64,000 bases of DNA from Otatea glauca. Taxonomy: Eukaryota > Streptophyta > Magnoliopsida > Poales > Poaceae. The notes below the pieces were generated by a model. It was not told the DNA's origin. It worked only from the letters and a program-made list of their open reading frames with translations, and searched no databases. Positions 34,646 to 46,333 of this stretch are shown here, piece by piece (the stretch's first letter is position 1; the number at the start of each line of letters is the position of its first letter). The DNA lies in the NCBI GenBank assembly GCA_036346275.1, contig CM070717.1, positions 6,755,178 to 6,819,177 of the forward strand, in the 5' to 3' direction. The position numbers were made by a program, and so were the translations under genes.

Positions 34646-36216
34646 TTGTCCAGTTTCTGCCTTCACTCTACCTTTGTTGCCTCGTTTGAGCCGAAGGATG
34701 TGACTAATGCATTATCTGACGAGTCTTGGACTAATGCTATGCATGAGGAACTTGAAAACTTCGAGAGGAACAAAGTCTGGCAGCTTGTAGAACGTCCATC
34801 TGGTCATAATGTCATTGGGACCAAGTGGGTGTTCAAAAACAAGCAGAGTGAGGATGGGGTTGTCATTCGCAATAAGGCTAGGCTAGTTGCACATGGCTTT
34901 TCTCAAGTTGAGGGTCTTAACTTTGAGGAGACCTTTGCCCCTGTAGCTATACTAGAGGCTATTAGGATCCTACTTGCATTCTCTGCATCCCGGGGCTTCA
35001 AGCTCTATCAAATGGATGTCAAGAGTGCATTCCTCAATGGTTATATTGAGGAAGAGGTTTATGTCAAACAACCTCCAGGATTTAAGAACCCCAAGTTTCC
35101 GAGTCATGTATACAAGCTTTCCAAAGCTTTGTATGGACTCAAGCAGGCCCCCAGAGCATGGTATGAGAGGCTCAAGTCTTATCTTCTCAGCCATGACTTC
35201 AAAATGGGCGTAGTAGACAAGACTCTGTTCATCAGACACCATGAGTCGCATTTTCTTCTCGTCTAGATTTATGTGGACGATATCATTTTTGGTGGCTCAT
35301 CTCATTCGCTTGTGTCTCAGTTTTCTGAGGTGATGAGTACAGAGTTTGAGATGAGTATGATAGGCGAGTTGAGCTACTTTCTTGGCTTCCAAATCAAGCA
35401 GACTCGGGAGGGTACTTTCTTGCACCAAGGCAAGTATACCCGTGACCTCCTGAGGTGCTTCGATATGTCTGATGGGAAGACAGTGATGACTCCTATGGCC
35501 ACTACTGCTGTCCTCGAGCCCGATAAGGATGGTGAGCCTGCTGATCAAAAGGAGTTTCGGAGCATGATTGGCTCTCTCTTGTACCTCACTGCTTCGAAGC
35601 CGGACATACATTTCGCTGTGTGTCTGTCCGCTCGATTTCAAGCTTCTCCTCTCGCCTCTCACCGCCAGGCGGTCAAGCGCATCTTCAGGTACCTTCATGC
35701 TACTACTGATTATGGTATTTGGTACTCTTCCTCTTCTTGTCTATCTCTTATAGCCTTTTCCGATGCCGATTTTGCTGGCTGTAGGATAGATAGGAAGAAC
35801 ACTTCTGGCACTTGCCAATTCATTGGCACTTCTCTTGTTTTTTTGTCATCTAGGAAGCAGTCCGGAGTTGCCGATCCACCGCGAGGCGAGTATGTTGTTG
35901 ACTAGTTCTTTGAGCAGTGCTCTGGATGAGATCGACTTTGCGGGACTATGGGTTAGAGATAGAGAGTGTGCCACTTTTCTGTGACAACACTTCTGCTATT
36001 TGCATTGCTAAAACCCCAGTGCAACATTCTCGGACCAAGCACATTGATATTAGATATCACTTCCTTAGAGACCATGTGGAGAAAGGAGATATCGCGCTTC
36101 AGTTTGTAGAGAGTGACCTCCAGTTAGCTGATATCTTCACCAAGTCTTTGGATAGCTCCAGATTTGTTGCCTTGAGGAGTGTGCTTGGAGTTGTGAGCCC
36201 TTACAGCCTTTCGTGA
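34646..36216 (+). pseudogene. Copia-3 reverse transcriptase and RNase H
   Basis: A 207-residue frame (34646-35266) holds the RT fingers and palm: GTKWVFKNKQSEDGVVIRNK, LVAHGFSQ, FEETFAPVA, YQMDVKSAFLNGYIEEEVYV, KALYGLKQAPRAWYERL. A single TAG at 35266 (Gln CAG in the family) separates it from the next frame (35273-35905), which starts with the catalytic YVDD (IYVDDIIFGG) and includes SYFLGFQIKQT and the RNase H start (AFSDADFAGCRIDRKNTSGT). After a break, 35917-36216 completes RNase H (CDNTSAICIAK ... HIDIRYHFLRDHVEKGD ... LADIFTK). The catalytic residues are present. This is the most intact RT in the window. Confidence 0.92.
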
Positions 36217-37675
36217 GGGGGAGCTGGTTTGTATATTATGTATTGTATGTTTTCTTCCAGATTTTTTTTCTTTGTGTTTCTTCTGGATGACTTTGGGCTT
36301 GTTTTCTTGAGTTGAGTTCACTCACTTAGACTTCTGGCATGCTTTGCATGGACCTCTTATCTTGTGCTTTAGGTTGCTATCATGCGTGATTAGTTGTTCT
36401 CTCTTCTCTCTAGGTTGAGTTCCCTCACAGTCTTATAAGTTTAGCAGGTGTTGGGCCTCCTGGGTAGGCAGGGTCTGTGTGCACTCCTTAGTTGGGATCT
36501 AGAGTCGACTTCCCTATGTCGATCCTTTGGGAAGATAAGAGCGAGTCTGAGCCGTAGTGAGTCTCTTATTTCTTTTCTATGCTCTATAGCCATCCAGTTT
36601 TGCAGTTTCTCGACTTCTTCTCCTCATTCTATTTTTCTGGTTGTTATTGAGTTTATTTGGGTTTTCCTTATGCCTAATCTTGATAATAACTCAACTTTAA
36701 CCAGATTTGAGCTTAAAATTGATTTATTTGTTGAGGGGGAGTTTGGGAATCTGTTAATGCATTGCATTTAGACTACATTTTCTGTTTTATGTGCTTTGTC
36801 TATTATGCAATTGACTCAATCTTCATGAAATACATCATGCTATATCTTTTGAAGAAAATCACTAGCTTAGATATGTCCAAGTCTATTTATCATGCTAAGC
36901 TTATTAAAATATGAAAAATTTGAAAGCTTTAAATGAAAACTTGATGAAACATGTTGATTTTACTTACTTAGTTTCTTCTCTAGGGGATTTTACCATGAAT
37001 TGTGAAATTTTGGATTTCTGTAGAGTCCCTATAGCAACTTGGGTGAAATTTGTTTGATCCATATTTGAGTCTTTCAGAATTGCTCATATGTGCTAAATTG
37101 AAAATTAAAAAAAAATGACTCTTTTGTGCAAAATTGATCTCAACACTTTATATTCACGAGATTGCTTTCCATTGCACTTGGGATGAACTTGGAATATATT
37201 GTGTATGACCAAGATCATTCTCTTAAGAGTTACTCTTGAGATGATCGAAAATGGCTTGAGTCAATTTTAAAAAAAAATGCAAATATCAAACACATAAGTG
37301 GGTAAAGAATGCAAATAATGTTAAACATTTGCACCCCGCTATGTTTTTTAAAGTCTTAAAAAAATTACATAAATTGAAAAATGAGCTTGAAGGACCTTAT
37401 ATGCACTTCAAAATTCCCCAAAGTGTTGAGTAGGTTGAACTCTAGGTTTTCCATTTGATTCTTGAGTGATTTTGCTTCTAGTTTTGAAACTTTGCTAAGT
37501 TTTGCACTTGTCAAATCATGCTAAAATGAAATATTGTAAAACTAAGCTTTTTCATAAAATGTATTGGTCTTGGACATGTCTTAGTTTAGTCATATTCTGA
37601 AATTGACAAGTTTGGTGTAATATCTTTCCATTTTGATCAATTGGATAATCTTCAAAGCTCTTTCGATTGCATTTC
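36217..37675 (+). other. Copia-3 3' non-coding region, part 1
   Basis: It matches 12166-13610 of Copia-2. It begins with the purine run GAGGGGGAGCTGG (about 36216) and holds a second one (TTGAGGGGGAGTTTGGG, about 36732). There are no long frames. It breaks off at GATTGCATTTC (37675), where the inserted fragment starts. Confidence 0.85.
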
Positions 37676-37689
37676 TCTTGGTGTGGTCC

Positions 37690-39620
37690 ATGGGACTTGA
37701 CCGGAAGGATGCTTCTCCTATTATACGCCTCTAGCAAAAGTATACATGCACCTATAGAAGGATGGTCACCTAGTAGATTTTGCTTTAGCGCGCCAAGATC
37801 ACTCGGCGTGATCGTGTTCTGCTCTTAGGGGTATTCGAGGTCATCCCGGACTTTGAGTGCTCTAAGACACACACCTTCTAAACGAGTTGAAAGTCGCTTT
37901 GTTTTGGGCGTCCGAGGACTTGGTTTTCATCTTTGGTTCTTGAATTTTAGTCTTGGAGTGTTCGTAGTCGGTCTTTCGCCGTCCTCTTGATATTCCTCGT
38001 TCTTCCCATCGAGGTAGATATCGTGGCGTGAGGTGTTTCTCGGTAGGAGATTGAGCAGCCTTCTTTGGGGTGGTTCGGCTTTTGCACCACGGCGGCCAAC
38101 CCGATTTGACTCCTAGATCATCTACGGTTGCTCGATCGTGTGATAGTTAAGCGGCGAGAGAGACACTCGAGTCGATGCGCTTACGTGTTGGTACTACGAG
38201 GCGTCATGTGGTTGATATTAGGTTCCCAAGTCTTCACTCTATCGATCTTGAGTCATCTTTCTCTCTTATGTCTTGATCGGGTTGGTCGGATGGGAAGGAG
38301 ATGTTTGGATTGTTGACTCGGTTGTTCTCGCCATATGACCAGAGATTCTCGATGGTTCTCTTCCTAGTCAGGCCCGGTGATGAGTTAATCACTTTTGGGG
38401 ATGCATCTTGAGGTAGAGTCATTGCTAAAGGTACCATCTGCATTAACAAAATTTCATTCTTAAAGATGTTGCCTTAGTAAGTGAGCGCAATACAATCGCT
38501 CTCTGTTTCTCGACTTATCGATGACTCTTTGAGTAAGCTTCAAGAGTAATTGCGAGAATCCTTGATTCATCGGGAGGGTTAGTTTTGGATTTCTAGATTT
38601 GGGAGAGTCTTTCGTGCTGATTTTACGCTTCTTTCGGAGACTCTCTTGATGTTTGATTATACGAGTCCGTGATCTCTCCTTACGGCATAGGAGACTTGTA
38701 CATTGGTTTTGATCATTTGACCGAGTTAGCGACCACGATCTCATTGGGGTCTGCCTAAACTCAAGATGGTCAAAGACTTAGTTTGCTCTCCTTGCCGACA
38801 TGGCAAGATGGTTCTTGCTTCTCATCCTCCGATCCAAGTAGTGATGGTGATGCACGAGGACAGCTTTTACATATGGACCTTTGTTGGTCGGCTAGAGTCT
38901 CGATCGGCGGGAGGAAGTGGTATGTTCTTGTCATCGTTGATGATTTTCTAGATACTCTTGGGTATTCTTCATGGCCTCAAAGGATGAGACTTTTCTCACT
39001 TGAGGGTTTGGTCGATGGGTTGTCTATTGAGCTCCCGGGTGCATTATGAGCTATCTGTGATGATAATGCACGAGTTCAAGAATTCCTACTTTGAGAGCTT
39101 TTGTGTGGAGTCGGTTTAGAGCATCAGTTCTCTTCTCCCTCGCCTCGTGAGAATGGCGTAGTGGAAAGGAAAAACAGGACCACAGGTTGAGATGGCGGGG
39201 CGATGCTAGATGAGTATAGTACTCCTAGGAAGTTTTGAAGTGAGGCTATAGCTCACTCGCTTGCCATGTGTCTAATCGCGTGTTTTGAGAGCACATTTGC
39301 ATCGCACTTCTTATGAGTTGAGGTATGGGCGAAAGCCCGTTGTGTCCCATTTTAGCGTTTTGGTTGCAAGTGTTTTATCTTGAAGTCAGTAACCTAGATA
39401 AGTTTGAGTCTCGCTCTTACGATGGTATCTTTCTAGGTTACTCGTCTTCTTCTAGTAGCTATAAGTGCAGGTGTTGATGCGCATAGGATCATAGAGACAC
39501 GTGATGTGACCTTTGATGAGGCTAGCCGGAGCTAGACACGATGTTTGAGCTCTTCTTCTTCCTTGAGACCATTTTTGTAGAGGATGAGGATAATGGAGAT
39601 GATGGTGTTCCATCAGATCC
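37690..39620 (+). pseudogene. Inserted copia fragment: gag tail, protease, integrase
   Basis: The gag second-knuckle region is recognisable but eroded at 37735-37790. The protease box DVWIVDS is at about 38306 with an immediate frameshift. Integrase zinc sequence lies around 38670-38815, core segments at 38870-39190, and the GIFLGY-type C-terminal block and acidic linker at about 39420-39620. Indels are dense and share the triplet bias seen in Copia-2 (CTG or CAG reduced to CG). Confidence 0.78.
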
Positions 39621-39849
39621 AGATCCCTCTACACTGAGGTGCCTCTGTTTCCATTTACGCACCTCGGGAGACCGACCCTTGCCTTGAGCTCTCCTTGGTG
39701 AGTGGCTCTGCTCCTATCTCTTACATTCCAGAGGTAGAGGATGCCATACAGTCCTCCCGTCATATTCGAGAGCGTCATCCTTCCGATCAAATGATTGGCG
39801 ATTTGTTCGGCGTGTCTGCGCTCAAGCAGTCTGTCTTCTTCTGTCTTCA

Positions 39850-41345
39850 CTCTGCCTTCGTTGCCTCTTTTGAGCCAAGGATGTTTCTCATGCATTATCA
39901 GATGAGTCGTGGATTAATGCCATGCATGAGAACTTGAGAACTTTGAGAGGAACAAAGTCGGCGCTTGTAGCGCCCATCGGTCATAATGTCATTGGGACCA
40001 AGTGGGTGTTCAAAACAAGCAGTGAGGATGGGGTTGTCATTCGCAACAAGGCTAGACTAGTTGCAGGGGCTTTTCTCGAGTTGAGGTCTTGACTTTGAGA
40101 GACCTTTGCCTGTAGCTAGGCTAGAGGCTATTAGGATCTTGCTTGCATTTTACGCATCCGGGGCTTCAAGCTCTATCAAATGGATGTCAAGTGCATTCCT
40201 CAATGGCTATATTGAGGAAGAGGTTTATGTCAAACAACCTCCGGATTTGAGAACCCCAAGTTTCTAGTCATGTTTTCAAGCTTTCCAAAGCTCTGTATGG
40301 ACTCAAGCAGGCCCGAGGCATGGTATGAGAGGCTCAAGTCTTATCTTCTCACCATGACTTTAAAATGGGCATAGTAGACAAAACACTGTTCATCAAACAC
40401 CATGAGTCTCATTTTCTTCTTGTCAGTTATGTGGGCGATATCATTTTGGTGGCTCCTCTCATTCTCTTGTCTCTCGGTTTTACGATGTGATGAGTCTGAG
40501 TTTGAGATGAGTATGATGGGCGAGTTGAGCTACTTTCTTGGCTTCAAATCAAGCGGACTCGGGAGGTACTTTCTTGCATCAAGGCAAATATACGTGACCT
40601 CTGAGGCGTTGACATGTCGATGGGAAGCGGTGATGACTCCTATAGCCACCGCTGCGTCCTCGAGCCGATGAGGATGGTGAGCCTCTTGATCAAAAGGAGT
40701 TTGAACATGATCGGCTCCCTCTTGTACCTCAATTGCTTGGTAGGACATACATTTCTTTGTGTGTGCGTGCGCTCGATTTCAAGCTTCTCCTCGCGCCTCT
40801 CACGCCGAGCTGATCAAGCGCATCTTGAGTACCTTCGTGCCACTGCGATTATGGTATTTGGTACTCTTCTTCTTCTTGTCTATCTCTTAGAGCCTTTTAG
40901 ATCACGACTTTCTTGGTGTAGGATAGATAGGAAAAACACTTACGGCACTTGCCAATTCATTGGCACTTCTCTTGTTTCTTGGTCATCTAGGAAGCGATGC
41001 AGGGTTGCCAGTCCACCGTCCGAAATGAGTATGTTCTTGACCGATTCTTAGTCGAGTGCTCTGGATGAGATCGACCTTGCGGGACTATGGGTTAGAAATA
41101 GAGAGTGTGCCACTCTTACGTGACAACACTTGACTATTTGCATTGCTAAAAACCCGATGCAACATTCTGGACCAAACACATTGATATTAGATATCACTTC
41201 CTTAGAGACCATGTGGAGAAGGGTGATATCGTGCTTGATTCATAGATGGTGACCACAGTTAGCGATATCTTTACCAAGCCTTTGGATAGCTCGGGTTTGT
41301 TGCCTTGAGGTGAGCTTGGAGTCGTGAGCCCATCGGCTTATCTTG
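39850..41345 (+). pseudogene. Inserted copia fragment: reverse transcriptase and RNase H
   Basis: RT homology begins near 39850 (FVASFE), with YQMDV at about 40175, a YVGD box near 40428, ELSYFLGF at 40521-40545 and RNase H from about 40900 (GRKNTYGTCQFIGTSL-type) to LADIFTK-like sequence near 41260. No frame exceeds 145 residues. As in Copia-2 the catalytic box reads YVGD. Confidence 0.8.
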
Positions 41346-43157
41346 AGGGAGCTGGTTTGTATATTATGTACTATATATTTTCTTTCGACTTTTCCTTTCT
41401 TCTTAGGTGACTTTGGGCTTGTTTTCTTAAGTTGAGTTCACTCACTTAGCATGTCTTCCATGGACCTCTTATCTTATGCTTTAGGTTGCTATCATGCGTG
41501 ATTAGTTTTTCTCTCTTCTCTCTAGGTTGAGTTCCCTCACAGTCTTATAAGTCTAGCGGGTTTTGGGCCTCACAGGTAGGCAGAGTGCATGTGCACTCCT
41601 TAGTTGGGATCTAAGTCGACTTCCTATGTTAGTCTCTAGGGAAGATAAGAGCGATCTGAGCGATAGTGAGTCTCTTCTATCTTATCTATGCTCAATAGCC
41701 ATCAGGTCTTGCAGTTTCTCGACTTCTTCTCCCCATTACTTTTTTTCTGGTTTTTATTGAGTTCATTTGGGTCTTCTTTATGCCTAATCTTGATAATAAC
41801 TCAACTTTAACCAGATTTGAGCCTAAAATTGATTCAAGCTTGTTGAGGGGAGTTTGGGAATCTGTTCATGCATTGCATTTAGGCGCATTTTTACATTTTA
41901 TGAGCTTTGTCTATTATGCAATTGATTCAATCTTTCATGTAATGCACCTTGCTACATCTTTGAAGAAAATCACTAGCTTAGGTCTATCCAAGTTCATCTA
42001 TGATACTAAGCTTGTTAAAATCTGAAAATTGAAAATCTTAAATGAAAACATGTTGCTTTTTCTTGTTAAAGTTTCTTCTCTAGAGGTTTTACCATGAATT
42101 GTGAATTTATGGAGTTCTCTAGAGTCCTATAACTTAGGTGAAACTTGCTTGATCCATATTTTAGTCCTTCAAAATTGCTCATATATGCTAAAATAAGAAA
42201 AACTTGACTCTTTTTGTGCAAAATTGAACTCAACACTATATATTCTAGAGGCCTCCCATTGCACTTGGGATGAACTTGGAATATATAGTGTATGACAAGA
42301 TCATTCTCTTAAGAGTTACTCTTGGGGTGATCGAACATGGCTTGAGTCAACCATTAAGAAATGCAAATAACAAAAACATAAGTGGGTAAAGAATGCAAAT
42401 AATGTCAAACATTTGCACCCGCTATGTCTTTCAAAATATCAAGAAGAAGAATTTGCATGAATTGAAAAATGAACTCGAAGGACTCTATATGTACTTCAAG
42501 ATTCCCCAAAGTGTTGAGTAGGTTGAACTCTAGGTTTTCCATTTGATCCTATGAGTGGTCTTGGCTTCTAGCTTTGAAACTTTTGCTAAGTTTTGCACTT
42601 GTTCAAATCTTGCTAAAATAAAATCTTGTAAACCAAGCTTGTGAGCCAAATGAATTTGTTCTTGCAGGACATCCTAGTTGATCATTTTCTAAATTGACTA
42701 GCTTGGTGTCATATCTTGTCATTGTGATCACTTGGATAATTCTCAAAGCTCACTTAGGATGCATTTCATGCATACATATATAAAGGAGAAAACAAAAAAA
42801 AAAAGAGAGAAAATTCCATTTTGATGCCTATATTGCCAAAGGGAGAAAATGTAGAAAAGGCATCATTTAAAATGTAGAAAAGGGGAGATAAAAATGTGAA
42901 AGCTTGCTATCTCTTATGATCTTTGTAAATCTTTGCTATCTCTTATGGATCATATCACATTTGGCACTTATGATTGATTTTTAGAGCTTTTGTAGAAAAC
43001 TTGCTCTTTTCATGATCTTGCTCTAAAATCTTCACGCCAACTTGGTCATGATTTTATATCTTTCTCTCTGGACCAAGTTTGGTTTTGCAATCAAATTGCT
43101 TTACAAACTCAAATTTATGCCTTTTAGTGTTTGTCAATATACTCATCAAGGGGAGAT
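41346..43157 (+). other. Inserted copia fragment: 3' non-coding region and PPT
   Basis: Collinear with Copia-2 12166-13990. A local rearrangement around 42780-42895 repeats the GTAGAAAAGGCATCA / GTAGAAAAGGGGAGAT motif. The polypurine tract AAGGGGAGAT (43148-43157) leads into the 16-base LTR stub. Confidence 0.8.
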
Positions 43158-43173
43158 TGAAAGACCATGTGGA

Positions 43174-43549
43174 TCATGCATACATAAAAAATTGATGCCT
43201 ATATTGCCAAAAGGGGGAGAAAACGTAGAAAAAGCATCACTACAAAGATAAAATGTGAATGCTTATTTGGTTATTATGATCTTTGTAAAACTATGCTACT
43301 ACTTCTTTTGGATCATAATCTCATAATCACATTTGACATGTTTAGTTGGATTTTAGAGAAAACTTGCTCTTTCTTAAATTTAACTCTAAAATCTAAATTC
43401 ATTTTCGTCAACTTGGTCATGGTTCCAATTTCTATCTTTGGACCAAGTTTGACTTTGCAACTAAAAAATTGCTTTCTTCTTCATCCTCTTCAAACTCAAA
43501 TCATATGCCTTTTTATTGTGTTTGTCAATATACTTATCAAGGGGGAGAT
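43174..43549 (+). other. Copia-3 3' non-coding region, part 2, and polypurine tract
   Basis: It continues the Copia-3 sequence interrupted at 37675 and matches Copia-2 13614-13990. It ends with the PPT AAGGGGGAGAT next to the 3' LTR. Confidence 0.88.
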
Positions 43550-45234
43550 TGAAGGACCATGTGGAGGTCCATCCATGTTTGTGATGAGTACTTGACTAAA
43601 TTTGAGCTTGGGTTGCTCTTGTTTGAGTTTGATTTGAATTGGATTTTCAATTGGAAGCAATTTGAGGCCTTCTCTGTTTTTCCGGTGCTACCGGCCAGAA
43701 CGAGTAAAAATGAATGTTAATGAGTGGATTGTGATGAATCTATTGCATATCATTGTGGGCATTGCTATGTGAGGAGTTTCCTTGTTTTTGGTGGTTGCAG
43801 GTCGACGATGATAGATCATGGTGAGGCGAAGGATGACCGGGACTAGGCGAGGAGCATCGGAGGTCCAGACGGTTGGTGATCGCCGGAAGATGATCGGAGA
43901 TAGAGTCATGGCAAGCTATGAAGACAAGGAACGGATGAGATGCTAGCTAGGGGCTGCGTGGATCAATGAGGACCATTGGATCTTGGTCTAATTGATAAGT
44001 TAGCAGGTCTAGTTAGTGTGCTTTGAGAACCGTGCAAGAAAACCCATTATGTGTTTTGGGTTTTGGGTGAACCCTTGCATGGCTGGTTGAGTGGGTAAAT
44101 CCTAGCCCTTGATGGATGCTCTAGGGTTTAGAGGCACATCCAAGGGTGGTAGGTGGCCCAAGAGTTGTATAAATAAGGGTGGAGGGGTAGCCTTCCCCCC
44201 TTGAAGCTTTTGAGGTTTTTGATGATCCTTTGAGCTTTGCCCACATGAAATGTGAGGATTTGTAACCTCTCCTTCCAGAAATGAAATATTCTTCATTTAT
44301 GTTCATGTTTCATTTCTTTTACGCATTTACACTACGCAATTTAAATTCAGCATTTACTTTCCCGCATTTACATTCTCGCAATTTACTTTATCGCAATTTG
44401 GATTTACCTCCCCTCCTTCTAAATGATTTTCTTCTAGGATGTCTTGAGGTTGTTCATATGGTTTTATATCTTTCTTGCACCCTAGGATAGACTAGAGATC
44501 AAGTTTTTCTCAAATTGCAAATCTGTCCAGAACTTGTTCTTCGCGCAGCAGTCAGTTTTTGATTTTTATAAAAATATAGAAAAATAATTTTTAAGTTATT
44601 CTTGTTGGAGAAGGTGCATGACTCATATATCCAGCTCTAGAAAATGTTTTGAGTCCAGTGGTTGGACCGTTTGAGTGCTATGAAGTGAAAACCGAGCCTC
44701 AAACATTCTGGTCGAAGTTCCTGACTGTCTGTAATGCTTGATTTTTCATGTTTATTCTACAAAGCTTTTTGAGGTTATTTTTGATGGAGTATTTCATGAA
44801 TCAACTGCTCACAAGGAGAAAAATCCCAAAAAATTTAGAGCAACAGAAACTCACCAACCACCTGCTCTAATTGAGGACAATTACTTGAAAATCTGCTTTT
44901 ACTTTTCTGGAAAGAGACTTTGGTGTTTTAGCTTTATCTCTTTTAGAAAAGTAGTCTTTGAGTTGATTCTTCTTTGTTTGGACACTTGACAACCATGATT
45001 GTGGTTAAAACACCCCTAACATGGTTCATGGTTCTCATCAATGCAAGCTAGGGGTACACATAGTTGTCTAGTTGTTCGAGTTTTGGAGGGTGTGCGAATC
45101 TAAGAAACACCAGTTTGAAGGAAAATCTTTGGGTGTTTCAGATTTTTATTGCGAGATTGTTTGGAGTACTTTGAGTAGGGGAAAATTTTATTTGGGATCA
45201 TTCACCCCCCCCCGATCTCCATTTCGATCTTTCA
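43550..45234 (+). repeat. Copia-3 3' LTR
   Basis: 1685 bp, TGAAGGACCATG at the start and TCGATCTTTCA at the end. The TATA-like TATAAATAAG is at 44168. CTTCT (45235-45239) follows as the target duplication. Confidence 0.93.
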
Positions 45235-45239
45235 CTTCT

Positions 45240-45585
45240 TATGCAATTTGCCTCAGTAGTCACCTTTATACTTTTGTGTGCCTAATTTGCAAGTACAATT
45301 TCATCTTTTATAGGTTCAAATTCTTGTACTATTGTTGACGATGATATGATAGGTTCGGATGCACCAAACATTCGTTAATTAGGTATTAACTTTTCTGCTG
45401 CTCCGCTATGCCATATTTTCTAACGTATTTTTATCTATTTTGTTGATATGTTAAGCATGAAGTTTAAATTTATTTTTATTTCTACATTTATGATGTACTT
45501 TTCTTATACCTCAATATCCATTCTCTTTGATATTAATAGCTATTTAATTTCTCGCCCGAGGCTTGACAAAATCCTAGCTTCGCCA
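45240..45585. other. Non-coding AT-rich spacer
   Basis: 346 bases between the Copia-3 target site and the CACTA-2 remnant. I see no gene. It ends in GGCTTGACAAAATCCTAGCT just before the transposase homology begins. Confidence 0.6.
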
Positions 45586-45589
45586 CTGC

Positions 45590-46117
45590 TTGCATGGTGT
45601 GAAAGTTCCGTTCGGTTACTCCTCCAACATGAAAAAACTTATTTTGATGCAAGATTTGAGCTTAACTGGCATGAAGTCTCATGATTGCGATATGCTTATG
45701 ACACAAATGCTCCCTGTCATAATTAGAAGTATTTTATCGAGTAAGGTCCGGGAGACAATCACGAGGCTGTGTTATTTCTTAAACACAATTGCTCAGAAGG
45801 TTATCGATGCCGAAGCACTAGATGCTCTGCAAGCTGAGGTGGTCATGACTCTATGTAATCTTGAGATGTATTTCCCTCCGTCGTTTTTCAATATCATGGT
45901 TCATCTCATTGTTCACCTTGTGATAGAGATAAAGATGTGCGTGCCCGTATTTATACGTAGAATTTGCCCATTCGAGAGGTACATGGGAATTCTCAAGTCC
46001 TACGTATGGAATCGATCTCGGCCGGAGGGTAGCATTGTCGAAGGTTATACAATCGAAGAGGTCGTCGAGTTCTGTGTCGATTACATGATTCAAGTCAAGC
46101 TAATAGGTGTGCCTTGA
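45590..46117 (+). pseudogene. CACTA-2 transposase, end of TNP2 and DUF4218 region
   Basis: A 175-residue frame begins at the conserved LHGVKVPFGYSSN and LTGMKSHDCDMLMTQMLPV motifs and runs through the DUF4218 block (YFPPSFFNIMVHLIVHLV, then CPFERYMGILKSYVWNRSRPEG and EGYTIEEVVEFC). In the family this region follows the catalytic TNP2 domain. The first Met (45590) is internal to the ancestral protein, not a real start. The frame is unbroken to the TGA at 46115. Confidence 0.9.
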
Positions 46118-46333
46118 TCTAGCCATGAGGGGAGACTCCAGGGTATCAAAACAATCGAAAGGAAAGCAATCACCCCTGATCCGGTTGCGTGTACTCAAAC
46201 CCATTTCACGGTTTTGCAACACATGGCTGTAGTGTCCCCGTACATCGATGAGCGTAAGCACTGGCTATGACAAGAGAATCCAACACGGCAGGAGTCTTGG
46301 ATCACGAGAGAACATAACCTTCAATTCAATAGA

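Larger units (their letters stand above)
37676..43173 (+). mobile_element. 5.5 kb fragment of another copia copy inserted in Copia-3
   Basis: It starts in the middle of gag (matching Copia-2 from about 8450) and runs collinearly through protease, integrase, RT, RNase H, the 3' non-coding region and PPT. It ends 16 bases into a 3' LTR (TGAAAGACCATGTGGA, 43158-43173). Copia-3 sequence resumes exactly where it left off: GCATTTC before and TCATGCATAC after, against the uninterrupted GCATTTCATGCATAC in Copia-2. Only TC is repeated at the junctions. There is no 5' LTR, so it did not insert by normal integration. Confidence 0.88.
28507..45234 (+). mobile_element. Copia-3: Ty1/copia element, 16.7 kb, with a 5.5 kb internal copia fragment
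   Basis: The LTRs 28507-30203 and 43550-45234 are flanked by CTTCT. Inside are a canonical PBS, a gag-pol region that is much more readable than in Copia-2 (30259-36216), and a non-coding 3' region. That region is interrupted at 37675/43174 by a fragment of another copia copy; without the insert the element would be about 11.2 kb, matching Copia-2. The LTRs differ at clearly more positions than the Copia-2 pair, so this insertion is older. The 5' LTR begins TA instead of TG. Confidence 0.93.

Noticed and set aside
36217..37675. An env-like gene in the 3' region of Copia-3, as in some long-LTR copia elements
   Set aside because: No frame longer than about 110 residues, no membrane or signal features, and the same region is non-coding in Copia-2.
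42840..43560. A separate small element between the two polypurine tracts near 43150 and 43540
   Set aside because: It is the resumed Copia-3 3' region after the inserted fragment, matching 13614-13990 of Copia-2.
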